A stretch of 64,000 nt of DNA, taken from contig NZ_JRKO01000035.1 of NCBI RefSeq assembly GCF_000763885.1, positions 1 to 64,000 on the forward strand. The letters run 5' to 3'. This DNA comes from Paracoccus versutus (GTDB lineage: Bacteria > Pseudomonadota > Alphaproteobacteria > Rhodobacterales > Rhodobacteraceae). A program made the position numbers and the translations under genes. Under the pieces are notes generated by a model that saw only the letters and a program-made list of their open reading frames with translations, searched no databases and was not told the origin of the DNA. The first letter of the stretch is position 1, and each line of letters starts with the position of its first letter. Of the stretch, positions 8,852 to 17,392 are shown piece after piece.

Positions 8852-8867
8852 TCCGTCCCGTTGCCGG

Positions 8868-9848
8868 TCAATGGTTGAACAGGTCCTGAACGATGGGGCG
8901 GATGCTTTCGTCGACGCTGTTGATCACCGCATCGCGCGAGCCGTCGGCAAAGGCTTTCTGGTCGACCTCGACGAAGGTCATGCCCTTGGCCTCCAGGTCG
9001 GCGCGGATGGCGTCCTCGTCCTGCAGGAACTGCTCGCGCTCGAATTCCTGGGCGATGCGGGCGGCCTCCAGCACATGGGCCTGGTCCTCCTGGGACAGGC
9101 GCTGCCAGACCTGCTCGGCGATGGTCAGGTAGATCCAGCTGCGCACGTGTTCGGTCTGGTTCACATGGCTCTGCACCTCGTTCAGCGAGGCGGCCTGGAT
9201 CAGTGCCAGCGGGTTTTCCTGCCCGCCGATGGTGCCGTTCTGCAGCGAGGTGAAGACCTCCGAGAAAGCCATCGGCGTCGGCTGGGCGCCAAGCGCGGTC
9301 CAGGTGTCGACGAACAGCGGCACGTTGGGCACGCGCAGCCGCATCCGGTTCAGCTCGGCCGGGGAGGTGATGGGGTGGTTCGCGGTCAGGTTGCGCGGGC
9401 CACGGGCGAAATAGGCGATGGGCCGGACCTGCGCGCGCTCGATGACCTGCGCCTCGATCTGCGTGCCGATCTCGCCGCCGGCGACCTCGTCCATGTGCTC
9501 AAGCGACTGATAGGCATAGGGAATGGCCAGCAGCGCGGCCATGGGCGCCCAGTTCTGCAGGCTTTCGCCGGTGATGGTCATCTCGACCGTGCCCAGCTGC
9601 ATGCCGTTGATCAGGTCCATCTCGCGGCCCAGCGAGTCGTTCGGAAAGACCTCGACGGCGATGCGGCCTTCGGTCAGGCGGTCAAGCTCTTCGGCGAATT
9701 TCAGCGATGCCTTGTGCCACGAGTTCTGCTCGTTCGCGAGATGGCCGAGCTTCAGCGTCAGTTCGGCGGCCGAGGCGCCCATGGCGGAAGCGGCGGTCAG
9801 GCATGCCACGGCCAGCGCCGCGAAGCGGCGGCGGTTCAGGGTGATCAT
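8868..9848 (-). CDS. dctP: TRAP transporter substrate-binding protein (DctP family)
   Basis: A 326-residue periplasmic receptor. It has an N-terminal signal peptide (RRR near residue 6, hydrophobic core, cleavage likely after ASAA about residue 28) and the DctP family core: FARGPRNLTANHPI, RMRLRVPNVPLFVDTW, LGAQPTPMAFSEVF and LQNGTIGGQENPL. These include the conserved arginine that usually binds a substrate carboxylate. With DctQM it imports a carboxylate, here probably a sugar acid such as L-gulonate, D-mannonate or a uronate. It lies 25 bases after gntR. Confidence 0.9.
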   Translation of the reverse strand: MITLNRRRFAALAVACLTAASAMGASAAELTLKLGHLANEQNSWHKASLKFAEELDRLTEGRIAVEVFPNDSLGREMDLINGMQLGTVEMTITGESLQNWAPMAALLAIPYAYQSLEHMDEVAGGEIGTQIEAQVIERAQVRPIAYFARGPRNLTANHPITSPAELNRMRLRVPNVPLFVDTWTALGAQPTPMAFSEVFTSLQNGTIGGQENPLALIQAASLNEVQSHVNQTEHVRSWIYLTIAEQVWQRLSQEDQAHVLEAARIAQEFEREQFLQDEDAIRADLEAKGMTFVEVDQKAFADGSRDAVINSVDESIRPIVQDLFNH

Positions 9849-9873
9849 CGTTCTCCTCCGGGATGATGCGGGG

Positions 9874-10563
9874 TCAGGGTATGAAAAGTTCGGGGCGTGC
9901 GCGCGAGATCTCGGGCAGGTCGTTGAGCAATTCGCGCAGGTGGCGGCGCATGGCCGCTTCGGCCAGGCCGGGGTCGTGGTTGCGCAGGCCCTCCACGATC
10001 TCGGCGTGCTGGCCGATCAGCTTCTGGATGTCGAAGGTGCGCGCGGTGATGTAGCGCAGGCGGTTCATCTGCGATTTCAGCCCTTCCAGCACCTCCCAGA
10101 CCGCCTCTTGCCCGGTGGCCACGGCCAGCAGGCGGTGGAAGCGGTCGTCCAGCCGCACGAAGGTTTCGGCATCGTTGCGGGCGACGGCGACGCTCTGCTC
10201 CTCGATCTCCTGGTCAAGGCGGGCGAGCAGCCTGTCGTCGGCCTGTTCGGCCAGCATGCGGATCAGGTCGCTTTCGACGGCCTCGCGGATCAGCCGCGCC
10301 GACAGCACCGCCGAGACCGAGATGCGACGGATATAGGTGCCGCGCTGGGGCCGGAGGGGCCGGACCTCGGCCAGCCCGTCCGCGGTTAGGCGGATGAAGG
10401 CCTCGCGCACCGGCTGGCGGCTGACGCCGACCTGGTTGGCGATCTCGGTCTCGCTCAGCCGCGTGCCGGGCGGCAGTTCGCCGCGCAGGATCGCGTCGCG
10501 CAGCCAGTCATAGACCTGCGGCGCGGTCGAAAGCGTGAAGTCGATATTCGGCTGCATGGACAT
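9874..10563 (-). CDS. GntR-family regulator with FCD domain
   Basis: A 229-residue regulator. The winged helix-turn-helix spans about 20-78 (LRDAILRGELPPGTRLSETE and ANQVGVSRQPVREAFIRL). An all-helical FCD ligand domain follows from about 85 to 215, with Asp/His residues typical of its metal site (LDDRFHRLL, GQHAEI, MRRHLREL). It is the first gene of the sugar-acid operon and probably controls it. The start at 10563 (MSMQPN) has GGGAG upstream; a longer frame from 10602 would run through the likely operator. The effector may be a pathway intermediate. Confidence 0.85.
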   Translation of the reverse strand: MSMQPNIDFTLSTAPQVYDWLRDAILRGELPPGTRLSETEIANQVGVSRQPVREAFIRLTADGLAEVRPLRPQRGTYIRRISVSAVLSARLIREAVESDLIRMLAEQADDRLLARLDQEIEEQSVAVARNDAETFVRLDDRFHRLLAVATGQEAVWEVLEGLKSQMNRLRYITARTFDIQKLIGQHAEIVEGLRNHDPGLAEAAMRRHLRELLNDLPEISRARPELFIP

Positions 10564-10588
10564 GATTCTTCTCCCTCGCCCGGATGTA

Positions 10589-10609
10589 TTGCATACTTGC
10601 ATACTAGTA
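10589..10609. promoter_or_regulatory. Probable GntR operator/promoter region
   Basis: Two exact tandem copies of TTGCATAC (10589-10596 and 10597-10604) run into the palindrome TACTAGTA (10602-10609), 26-46 bases upstream of the gntR start. This is the most A/T-rich patch nearby. It is a good candidate for the site through which GntR controls the operon. The exact contact bases are unknown. Confidence 0.45.
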
Positions 10610-11510
10610 AATAGAAAACAGCGCGGCGAGCTGCTGAAGCCGTTCTCGCCCCCTTCATGCTAGATCATCCGTCCGCCATGTGGCGACCGGATTTCCCCCG
10701 CTGCCCGCTTGCTTATCCCTTGCCGGTCTTGGCCAGCCCTCTGAGCAGGACGCTGGTCTCCGTCCGGGCTTCGCAAGGGTAGGGAAGCGAGACGGTGCGG
10801 CTGACCCTGGGCCTGGCAATGGGTATGGCCACAGAGCGGGCCCTTCTGCCGGTGGCGAGGCGACCTCTGCGGCGACCGGCACAATGATCGGCCATGGCGA
10901 AGACGATGCGGCTCCCGATCCTGGCCGTCCGCCCGAACCGGGTCCGGCGACCCGCGAGCTGGCCCGCGCATCGCGGCACCACGCGGCAAAAAGCGAGCTT
11001 CCTAAAAAGATCGCATCCTGGGCTTCTGGCCGTGCGAACGGCATGAGCGGCAGTTGGTGCGAGGCTGGCGGGCAGGGCACGGGCGGCGGCTGAGCCCAGC
11101 AGGGCGGCAAGAGGCCCAGTCATGGGAAAATCCTTCGGGAAGACATGCAGATGCCTGCGCCGCGCAGGGATGGGTCTGGCGTGACGTCGGTTCAGGAGGG
11201 AATGCAGCTGGTGACTGGCCCGGCGGGATCAGTGCCTGGCAGGCGGAGCCGGCCTTATCCGGGGCGCAGCTGCGGGCGGGGTGCTCGGCGCGCCGACCCT
11301 TGCGGAACTGTCCAGACATTCGGCGATGCGAGCGGCGCCGAGCGGCGCTTCCGGCAGGACCAGCTTGCCGAGCGCCCGATCTTGCGAGGCCATCCCCTGC
11401 GCCGGCCGGGCCTGGGGCAAGGCCCGCGACAAGGGACGATCCGCTGCGGGCTTGACATCCCGCCCGCCGGCACGAAAGCCATGAGGGGACGTCATGAAGG
11501 GGGGATCGCC
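10610..11510. other. About 900 bases with no confident gene
   Basis: The gap separates two divergent sugar-acid operons. On the minus strand an open frame from 11123 to 10713 has a ribosome-binding site (AAGGA) and a signal-peptide-like start (MTGPLAALLGSAAARALPAS). It then turns into Arg/Cys-rich text that looks like a shifted frame, and plausible text reappears in another frame. The 11180-11480 part likewise gives only fragments. This fits a decayed gene, but I cannot name it. No RNA gene or repeat was recognised. Confidence 0.4.
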
Positions 11511-12524
11511 ATGCAGCGCAAACGGGTCACGCTGGACGAGGTCGCGCGAATGGCCGGGGTATCGCGGGCCACCGTGTCGCTGGTGGTGCGCAAATCGCCC
11601 CTGGTCGCCGACCATACCCGCGAGAAGGTCGAGCAGGTCATGGCCGAGCTGGACTATGTCCGCGACATCGGCGCCGCGCGGCTGCGCAACAACAGCAGCC
11701 GCACCGTGGGGGTGATCGTGCCGAACCTGGTGAACTCGTTCTTCACCGAGTTCCTGGCCGGCGTCGAGCGGGTGATGGGCGAGGACGACCGGGTCGTGCT
11801 TCTGGCCAACAGCCAGGACGATCCGCGGCGCCAGGACGACATCCTGCAACGCTTTCGCGGCCATGGCGTCGACGGCGTGATCCTGTGCCCGGCGGCGGGG
11901 ACGCCGCCCGACCTGCCGGCGCGCATGCGCCGCTGGGGCCTGCCCATGGTGCAGTCGCTGCGCGAGATCGACCGCGGGGCCACCGACTACGCCGGCGCCG
12001 ACTATATCGAGGGCGTGCGGCTGGCCGTGCAGCACCTGGTGCGGCTGGGCCGCCGCCGCATCGCCTTCCTGTCGGTCGGCGCCCGCACCTCGGCGCGCGA
12101 GGAGCGGCTGGCCGGCTTTGCCCGCGCCCTGGCCGAGACCGGCGCCGAGGATGCCGGCATCGTCGAGGCCGACCTGACCTGGGAGGGCGCCGCGCGCTCG
12201 GCCGCCGAGGTGCTGGCATTGCAAAGCCGGCCCGAGGCGGTGCTGTGCTTCAACGACGTCCTTGCCGCCGGGCTGATGCTGGGCCTGCGCCGCGCCGGGC
12301 TGGAACCGGGGCGCGACCTGGGCGTGGTCGGCCTCGACGATCTGCCGTTGGCCGAGCTGACCTATCCGCCGCTGACCAGCGTCGCCATGGACCCCGCCGG
12401 CATCGGCGTCGCCGCCGCGCGCCTGCTGGCCCGGCGGCTGGCCGACCCCGATGCGCCGCCCGAGCGCGCGATCCTGGCGCCGCGGCTGGTGATCCGGGAC
12501 AGCAGCGGGCCCGAGGCGGGTTGA
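11511..12524 (+). CDS. LacI-family repressor
   Basis: A 337-residue regulator with the LacI helix-turn-helix at residues 7-26 (TLDEVARMAGVSRATVSLVV), a hinge-helix region (about 50-60) and a periplasmic-binding-protein-like effector domain (IVPNLVNSFFTEFLAGVE, VLCFNDVLAAGLMLGL, VGLDDLPLAELTYPPLTSVAMD). The start at 11511 is preceded by AAGGGGGGAT. An upstream ATG (11481) is in frame but lacks as good a site. It lies just before the ABC/kinase operon, with a typical LacI operator between, so it probably represses that operon. In Pseudomonas the LacI protein PtxS plays this role for 2-ketogluconate genes. Confidence 0.88.
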   Translation: MQRKRVTLDEVARMAGVSRATVSLVVRKSPLVADHTREKVEQVMAELDYVRDIGAARLRNNSSRTVGVIVPNLVNSFFTEFLAGVERVMGEDDRVVLLANSQDDPRRQDDILQRFRGHGVDGVILCPAAGTPPDLPARMRRWGLPMVQSLREIDRGATDYAGADYIEGVRLAVQHLVRLGRRRIAFLSVGARTSAREERLAGFARALAETGAEDAGIVEADLTWEGAARSAAEVLALQSRPEAVLCFNDVLAAGLMLGLRRAGLEPGRDLGVVGLDDLPLAELTYPPLTSVAMDPAGIGVAAARLLARRLADPDAPPERAILAPRLVIRDSSGPEAG

Positions 12525-12549
12525 CTTTTGCATTCATCCGTTTTAGATC
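12521..12549 (+). promoter_or_regulatory. Candidate promoter of the ABC/sugar-acid operon
   Basis: TTGACT (12521-12526), a 17-base spacer and TAGATC (12544-12549) form a sigma70-like pair whose -10 is weak. The -35 overlaps the lacI stop codon and the -10 lies inside the LacI operator, the usual geometry for repression. Confidence 0.45.
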
Positions 12550-12557
12550 GTTCTAAA
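12542..12557. promoter_or_regulatory. LacI-type operator
   Basis: TTTAGA-TCGT-TCTAAA is a 6-bp inverted repeat with a CG at its centre (12549-12550), the hallmark of LacI-family operators. It sits between lacI and the transporter genes, 35 bases before the first permease start, in an otherwise G+C-rich area. Confidence 0.7.
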
Positions 12558-12591
12558 TCGCAGGAATCGACGCATCAGCAGGGGAGGGCAG

Positions 12592-13260
12592 ATGTATCAG
12601 TTCAACTTCCAGCCGGTTTTCGGCAATCTCGACCTGCTGCTTTACGGTGCCTGGCTGACGGTGCGGCTGTCGCTGATGGCCATGGTGCTGGGGCTGGTCG
12701 TCTCGGTCCTGGGCGCGGTGGCCAAGACCTCGGGCATCCGGCCCCTGCGCTGGCTGGTCGATGTCTATGTCGAGGTGATCCGCAACACGCCGTTCCTGGT
12801 GCAGATCTTCTTCATCTTCTTCGGCCTGCCCGCCGCCGGCATCAGCCTGTCGCCGAACACCGCCGCGCTGGTGGCGCTGGTGGTCAATGTCGGCGCCTAC
12901 GGCACCGAGATCATCCGCGCCGGCATCGAATCGATCCCCCGCGGCCAGATCGAGGCCGGGCGGGCGCTGGGCCTGAGCCCCGCCCAGATCTTTCGCTATG
13001 TCGTCATGGTCCCGGCGCTGCGCAACATCTACCCGTCGCTGACCAGCCAGTTCATCTACCTGATGCTGACCTCCAGCGTGGTCTCGGTCATCTCGGCCAA
13101 CGACCTTGCCTCGGCGGGGGCGGACCTGAACGCCCGCACCTTCGCCAGCTTCGAGATCTACCTGGTGCTGACGATCCTGTATTTCGTGCTGGCGCTGGGG
13201 TTCTCGACCCTGTTCGCCGCCATCCGCCGCGCCTTCTTCACCTATCCTGCGAGCCGCTGA
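12592..13260 (+). CDS. Polar amino-acid-type ABC transporter permease
   Basis: A 222-residue HisM/GlnP-type inner-membrane permease with about five spans. The EAA loop is visible (AGIESIPRGQIEAGRALGLSPAQIF, about 107-131) and the typical EVIRNTPFLVQIFFIFFGLP segment lies at about 60-79. GGGGAGGGC precedes the ATG. It is followed one base later by a second permease, so the membrane part is a heterodimer. In this operon the substrate is probably a sugar-acid-like compound rather than a standard amino acid (inference from the downstream kinase and dehydrogenase). Confidence 0.88.
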   Translation: MYQFNFQPVFGNLDLLLYGAWLTVRLSLMAMVLGLVVSVLGAVAKTSGIRPLRWLVDVYVEVIRNTPFLVQIFFIFFGLPAAGISLSPNTAALVALVVNVGAYGTEIIRAGIESIPRGQIEAGRALGLSPAQIFRYVVMVPALRNIYPSLTSQFIYLMLTSSVVSVISANDLASAGADLNARTFASFEIYLVLTILYFVLALGFSTLFAAIRRAFFTYPASR

Positions 13261-13261
13261 G

Positions 13262-13918
13262 ATGATCCGCGAATTTTCCTCTGCCGACATCCTGTTCATC
13301 GTCTCGGCCGTCCGCTGGACGCTGATCCTGTCCGTCATCGCCTTCCTTGGCGGCGCCATCGGCGGGCTGGCCGTCGCGCTGGCGCGGACCGCCCAGGGCC
13401 GGCTGCGGCGCCGGATCGCGGCGGGCTTCATCCAGGTGTTCCAGGGCACGCCGCTGCTGATGCAGCTGTTCCTGGTCTATTTCGGCCTTGCCGTCCTTGG
13501 CCTGCCCATCGACCCGCTGCTGGCCGCGGCCGTCGCGCTGACGCTGCATGCCAGCGCCTACCTGGGCGAGATCTGGCGCGGCGCGATCGAGGCGGTGCCG
13601 CCGGGCCAGACCGAGGCGGCGGTGGCGCTGTCGCTGTCCTACCGGGACCGGATGCGCCATGTCGTGCTGCCGCAGGCGATGCGGCTGGCGACCGCGCCGA
13701 CCGTGGGCTTCCTGGTGCAGCTGATCAAGGGCACCTCGCTAGCCTCGATCATCGGCTTTACCGAGCTGACCCGCGCCGGGCAGATCATCAACAACGCGAC
13801 CTTCAAGCCGTTCCTGGTCTTCGGCACGGTGGCCGCGCTCTATTTCGTCCTGTGCTGGCCGCTGTCGCTTCTGGCCCGGCACATGGAGGCGCGCATGCGG
13901 CTGGCGATCACCCGCTAA
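13262..13918 (+). CDS. Polar amino-acid-type ABC transporter permease, second subunit
   Basis: A 218-residue permease of the HisQ/GlnP type. It has the FIQVFQGTPLLMQLFLVYFG segment (about 57-76) and an EAA loop (GAIEAVPPGQTEAAVALSLS, about 102-121). It partners the preceding permease (1-base gap). It precedes the binding-protein gene by 35 bases, a gap that carries a very strong ribosome-binding site, GGAGGAGG. Confidence 0.88.
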   Translation: MIREFSSADILFIVSAVRWTLILSVIAFLGGAIGGLAVALARTAQGRLRRRIAAGFIQVFQGTPLLMQLFLVYFGLAVLGLPIDPLLAAAVALTLHASAYLGEIWRGAIEAVPPGQTEAAVALSLSYRDRMRHVVLPQAMRLATAPTVGFLVQLIKGTSLASIIGFTELTRAGQIINNATFKPFLVFGTVAALYFVLCWPLSLLARHMEARMRLAITR

Positions 13919-13953
13919 AGCCCCGCGCAGACGATTTCACGGAGGAGGAAACC

Positions 13954-14751
13954 ATGAAACTGAACCGTCGCATCTTTACCGCCCTGGCCGCCGGCGCGCT
14001 GGCCATGGGGCTCGCGCTGCCCGCAAGCGCGGCCGACCTTGACGCGATCAAGAATGCCGGCGCCGTCCGGGTGGGCATGCTGGTCGATTTCCCGCCCTTC
14101 GGCATCCAGGACGCCTCGGGCAAGCCCGACGGCTATGACGCCGACGTGGCCAAGGCGCTTGGCGAATTCCTGGGCGTGCAGGCGCAGATCGTGCCTGTGA
14201 CCGGGCCGAACCGCATTCCCTATCTGCTTTCGGGGCAGGTGGACGTGCTGGTCGCCTCGCTGGGCATCACCGCCGAGCGGGCGGAGAAGGTCGATTTCTC
14301 CAAACCCTATGCCGGGATCAGCATCGCCGTCTATGGCGACAGCGGGCTCGAGGTGGCCGATGCCGCGGGGCTGGCCGGCCAGTCCCTTGCCGTCGCCCGC
14401 GCCTCGACCCAGGACACCGGCGTCACCGCGGTCGCGCCGCAGGGCACCGACATCCGCCGCTTCGACGACGACGCCAGCGCGGTGCAGGCGCTGATGTCGG
14501 GCCAGGTCAGGCTGATCGGGCTGTCGAACGTGGTCTTCTCGCAGGTCGCGGGCGTCGCCGGCGACCGTTTCGACAAGAAGTTCGACCTGTCGAGCCAGGT
14601 GCAGGGCATTGCCGTCGCGCCGGGGTCGGATGCGCTGCTGGACCAGATCAACGCCTTCGTGGACCAGGCGAAAACCGACGGCACGCTGGACCAGATCCAT
14701 CAGAAATGGCTGGGCGAGCCGCTGCCCGATTTCGTCAGGAACGCCCAGTGA
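13954..14751 (+). CDS. Family 3 periplasmic solute-binding protein
   Basis: A 265-residue exported binding protein. The signal peptide ([20 protein letters not shown], cleavage near ASAA about 26) is followed by family 3 text: [51 protein letters not shown] and [10 protein letters not shown]. The canonical Arg of amino-acid binders around the T-x-x-R-x-x-x-V-D-F-S site is replaced by [10 protein letters not shown], consistent with a family relative of uncertain ligand. The start at 13954 is fixed by GGAGGAGG (13941-13948). Confidence 0.87.
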   Translation: MKLNRRIFTALAAGALAMGLALPASAADLDAIKNAGAVRVGMLVDFPPFGIQDASGKPDGYDADVAKALGEFLGVQAQIVPVTGPNRIPYLLSGQVDVLVASLGITAERAEKVDFSKPYAGISIAVYGDSGLEVADAAGLAGQSLAVARASTQDTGVTAVAPQGTDIRRFDDDASAVQALMSGQVRLIGLSNVVFSQVAGVAGDRFDKKFDLSSQVQGIAVAPGSDALLDQINAFVDQAKTDGTLDQIHQKWLGEPLPDFVRNAQ

Positions 14752-14803
14752 CGCGCGCCGCGCGGCCGTGCCCCGGCCGCGTGCCATCCCAGGGGAAAGC
14801 CAC

Positions 14804-15538
14804 ATGACCGAACATGCCATCATCATGCGCGCCGTGAACAAGTATTACGGTGCCTATCACGCCCTGGTCGACATCGACCTGACCGTGTCGCGGGGCGAGC
14901 GCATCGTCATCTGCGGGCCCTCGGGCTCGGGCAAGTCGACGCTGATCCGCACCATCAACCAGCTCGAGCCCATCGAATCCGGCACGATCGTCGTCGACGG
15001 AGTGGAACTGACCGCCGGCGGCGACAATGTCGCCAGGGTGCGGCAGGATGTCGGCATGGTCTTCCAGTCCTTCAACCTGTTCCCGCACATGACCGTGCTG
15101 GAGAACTGCGTCCTGGCGCCGATGAAGACCCGCAAGATCCCGCGCGCCGAGGCCGAGGCGACGGCGCGCAAATACCTGGAGCGGGTGCGCATCCCCGAAC
15201 AGGCCGACAAGTATCCGGCGCAGCTGTCCGGCGGCCAGCAGCAGCGCGTCGCCATCGCCCGCGCGCTGTGCATGAAGCCGCGGATCATGCTGTTCGACGA
15301 ACCGACCTCGGCGCTCGACCCCGAGATGGTCAAGGAGGTGCTGGACACCATGATCGACCTCGCGCGCGAGGGGATGACCATGCTTTGCGTCACCCATGAG
15401 ATGGAGTTCGCCCGCGCCGTGGCCGACCGGGTGATCTTCATGGACAAGGGCGTGATCGTCGAAGAGAACGCTCCAGCGGAATTCTTCGGCAACCCAAAGA
15501 ACGAGCGGTTGCAGAACTTCCTGGGCCAGATCGCATGA
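14804..15538 (+). CDS. Amino-acid-type ABC transporter ATP-binding protein
   Basis: A 244-residue GlnQ/HisP-type ATPase. Walker A is GPSGSGKST (38-46), the Q-loop lies near [16 protein letters not shown], the signature LSGGQQQR at 141-148, Walker B with [12 protein letters not shown] at 161-172, and the H-loop in CVTHEME. It energises the two upstream permeases. Its stop overlaps the ATG of the dehydrogenase (ATGA), tying transport to metabolism in one operon. Confidence 0.93.
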   Translation: MTEHAIIMRAVNKYYGAYHALVDIDLTVSRGERIVICGPSGSGKSTLIRTINQLEPIESGTIVVDGVELTAGGDNVARVRQDVGMVFQSFNLFPHMTVLENCVLAPMKTRKIPRAEAEATARKYLERVRIPEQADKYPAQLSGGQQQRVAIARALCMKPRIMLFDEPTSALDPEMVKEVLDTMIDLAREGMTMLCVTHEMEFARAVADRVIFMDKGVIVEENAPAEFFGNPKNERLQNFLGQIA

Positions 15539-16479
15539 CCCGGCCGCGCATCCTGGCCCTGGCCGAGCTGAAGCCGCAGGACATGGCCGACCGCCTTGCC
15601 GCCGACTACGAGGTGGTCCGCGACATCGGCGCCGCGGCGGATGTCGAGGTGGTGCTGACCGCCGGCAATGTCGGGATCACGGCGGCGCAGATGGCGCGGC
15701 TGCCGGCGCTGCGGCTGGTCGCGGTGAACGGCGTCGGCGTCGATGCTGTCGACCTGGCCCAGGCGCGGCATCGCGGCATCGCCGTCACCACCACCCCCGA
15801 CGTGCTGTCGATGGCGGTGGCCGAGATGGCGCTTGGCCTGGCGCTGGCCGCCGGCCGCCGCATCGCCGAGGGCGACCGCTTCGTCCGTGCCGGCCAGTGG
15901 TCCTCGGGCGGCAAGCTGGGCCTCGGCTGCTCGGTGCTCGAGCGCCGCGCCGGGATCCTCGGCTATGGCCGCATCGGGCGCCGGCTGGCCGACCTGCTGC
16001 GCGGCATGGGGATGGACGTGCTCTATACCGCCCGCCGCGAAAAGCCCGGCGCGCCGGACGGTTTTCGCCCCGATGCGCTGGCGCTGGCGCGGGATTGCGA
16101 CCTGCTTTTCGTCACCGCCGCCGGGGGCGAGGATACGCGCGGCCTGGTCGATGCCGGGGTGCTGGCGGCGCTTGGCCCCGACGGCATCCTGGTCAATGTC
16201 GCCCGCGGCCCGGTGGTCGATGCCGGGGCGCTGGCGCAGGCGCTTGATGCGGGCACCATCGCCGGGGCCGGGCTCGACGTCTTCGACGACGAGCCGAACG
16301 TGCCGCAGGCGCTGCTCGATGCGCCCAATTGCGTGCTGACCCCGCATATCGGCTCGGCCACGGCCGAGGCGCGGCGCGCGATGGCGCAGCTGGTGCTGGA
16401 CAATATCGCCGCCCATTTCGCCGGCCGGCCGCTGCCCACCCCCTACGAGGTCCAGGATGCGCTACCTTTGCATCGGTGA
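15535..16479 (+). CDS. D-isomer-specific 2-hydroxyacid dehydrogenase
   Basis: A 314-residue NAD(P)-dependent reductase. The dinucleotide motif GYGRIG is at 143-148 and the catalytic triad R224 (NVARGP), E253 (DVFDDEP) and H271 (LTPHIGSAT) is intact. Relatives reduce glyoxylate, hydroxypyruvate or 2-ketogluconate. Beside a PfkB sugar-acid kinase and a LacI regulator it recalls the Pseudomonas pair KguD/KguK, where 2-keto-6-phosphogluconate is reduced to 6-phosphogluconate (inference). It overlaps the kinase gene by 23 bases. Confidence 0.82.
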   Translation: MTRPRILALAELKPQDMADRLAADYEVVRDIGAAADVEVVLTAGNVGITAAQMARLPALRLVAVNGVGVDAVDLAQARHRGIAVTTTPDVLSMAVAEMALGLALAAGRRIAEGDRFVRAGQWSSGGKLGLGCSVLERRAGILGYGRIGRRLADLLRGMGMDVLYTARREKPGAPDGFRPDALALARDCDLLFVTAAGGEDTRGLVDAGVLAALGPDGILVNVARGPVVDAGALAQALDAGTIAGAGLDVFDDEPNVPQALLDAPNCVLTPHIGSATAEARRAMAQLVLDNIAAHFAGRPLPTPYEVQDALPLHR

Positions 16480-17392
16480 GCCGCTGGTCGAGTTCACCGC
16501 CCGCCGCGATGCGCCCTCGACCTTCGACCGGCGCGCGGGCGGCGACACGCTGAACAGCGCCGTCTATCTGGCGCGGCTCTTGCCCGCCGGCTCGGTCGGC
16601 TACCTGTCGCGGCTGGGCGACGACGCGATGAGCGCCTGGCTGCGCGAGGTGCTGGCCGAAGAGGGTATTGCCGATCTGTGCGGCACCGAGCCGGGCGGCC
16701 GGCCCGGACTGAGCTTCATCTCGACCGATGCGCGGGGCGAGCGCAGCTTTCTTTACTGGCGCGACCAGGCGCCGGCGCGGCGCATGTTCGACAATGGCGA
16801 TGCCGCGCTGCGCGCCGTGGCCGAGGCGGGGACGGTGCTTCTGTCCGGCGTCACGCTGGCGATCCTTCTGCCCGAAAGCCGCGAACGGCTGCTGGCCGCG
16901 CTGGAACGGCGGCAGGCGGTGGGGGGGCGGATCGTGCTGGACACGAATTACCGCCCCGCGCTTTGGCCCGATGCCGCCACGGCGCGTGCGGTGATCGGCC
17001 GGGCGGCCGCCCTGGCGACGCTGGTCCTGCCCTCGCTGGACGACCTGGCCTCCTGCTTCGGCATCCCGGACCCGGCCGGGGCGATGGCGGCCCTGGCCGG
17101 GCTGGGCGGGGCCGAGATCGTGCTGACCACCGGCGGCGGCGAAGTGCTGCGTCGCCCGCCCGGCCAGGACCGGATCGAGTCCCATCCGCTGCCCTCCATG
17201 GTTGCGGCGGTCGATACCACCGGCGCCGGCGACAGCTTCAACGCCGGCTGGCTGGCCGCCTGCGACGCCGGCCTGCCCCCGGCCGCGGCCGTGGCCATTG
17301 CCGCCCGCCTGGCCGCGGTCGTCGTCGCCCATCCCGGCGCGGTCATTCCGCGCAGCGCCATGCCCGATCTGGGCCTGAGGGTGGCGACATGA
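16457..17392 (+). CDS. PfkB-family sugar-acid kinase (KdgK- or KguK-like)
   Basis: A 311-residue carbohydrate kinase: N-terminal [27 protein letters not shown] (26-42), and the ATP/catalytic signature DTTGAGDSFNAG at 253-264 (D259 the base). The RAGGDTLN text is shared with 2-keto-3-deoxygluconate kinases. With the preceding 2-hydroxyacid dehydrogenase, a 2-ketogluconate kinase role (KguK) is a real alternative. It is clearly related to, but diverged from, the kinase at 1219-2136, so the strain has two such enzymes within 15 kb. Its stop overlaps the next ATG (ATGA). Confidence 0.8.
   Translation: MRYLCIGEPLVEFTARRDAPSTFDRRAGGDTLNSAVYLARLLPAGSVGYLSRLGDDAMSAWLREVLAEEGIADLCGTEPGGRPGLSFISTDARGERSFLYWRDQAPARRMFDNGDAALRAVAEAGTVLLSGVTLAILLPESRERLLAALERRQAVGGRIVLDTNYRPALWPDAATARAVIGRAAALATLVLPSLDDLASCFGIPDPAGAMAALAGLGGAEIVLTTGGGEVLRRPPGQDRIESHPLPSMVAAVDTTGAGDSFNAGWLAACDAGLPPAAAVAIAARLAAVVVAHPGAVIPRSAMPDLGLRVAT

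Noticed and set aside
9863..10389. Plus-strand frames opposite gntR and dctP
   Set aside because: Shadows; the GntR and DctP signatures are on the minus strand.
10713..11123. A 136-codon minus-strand frame with ribosome-binding site and signal-peptide-like start
   Set aside because: Only the first 30 or so residues look natural; the rest is shifted-frame text, so it is reported as a possible remnant, not a gene.
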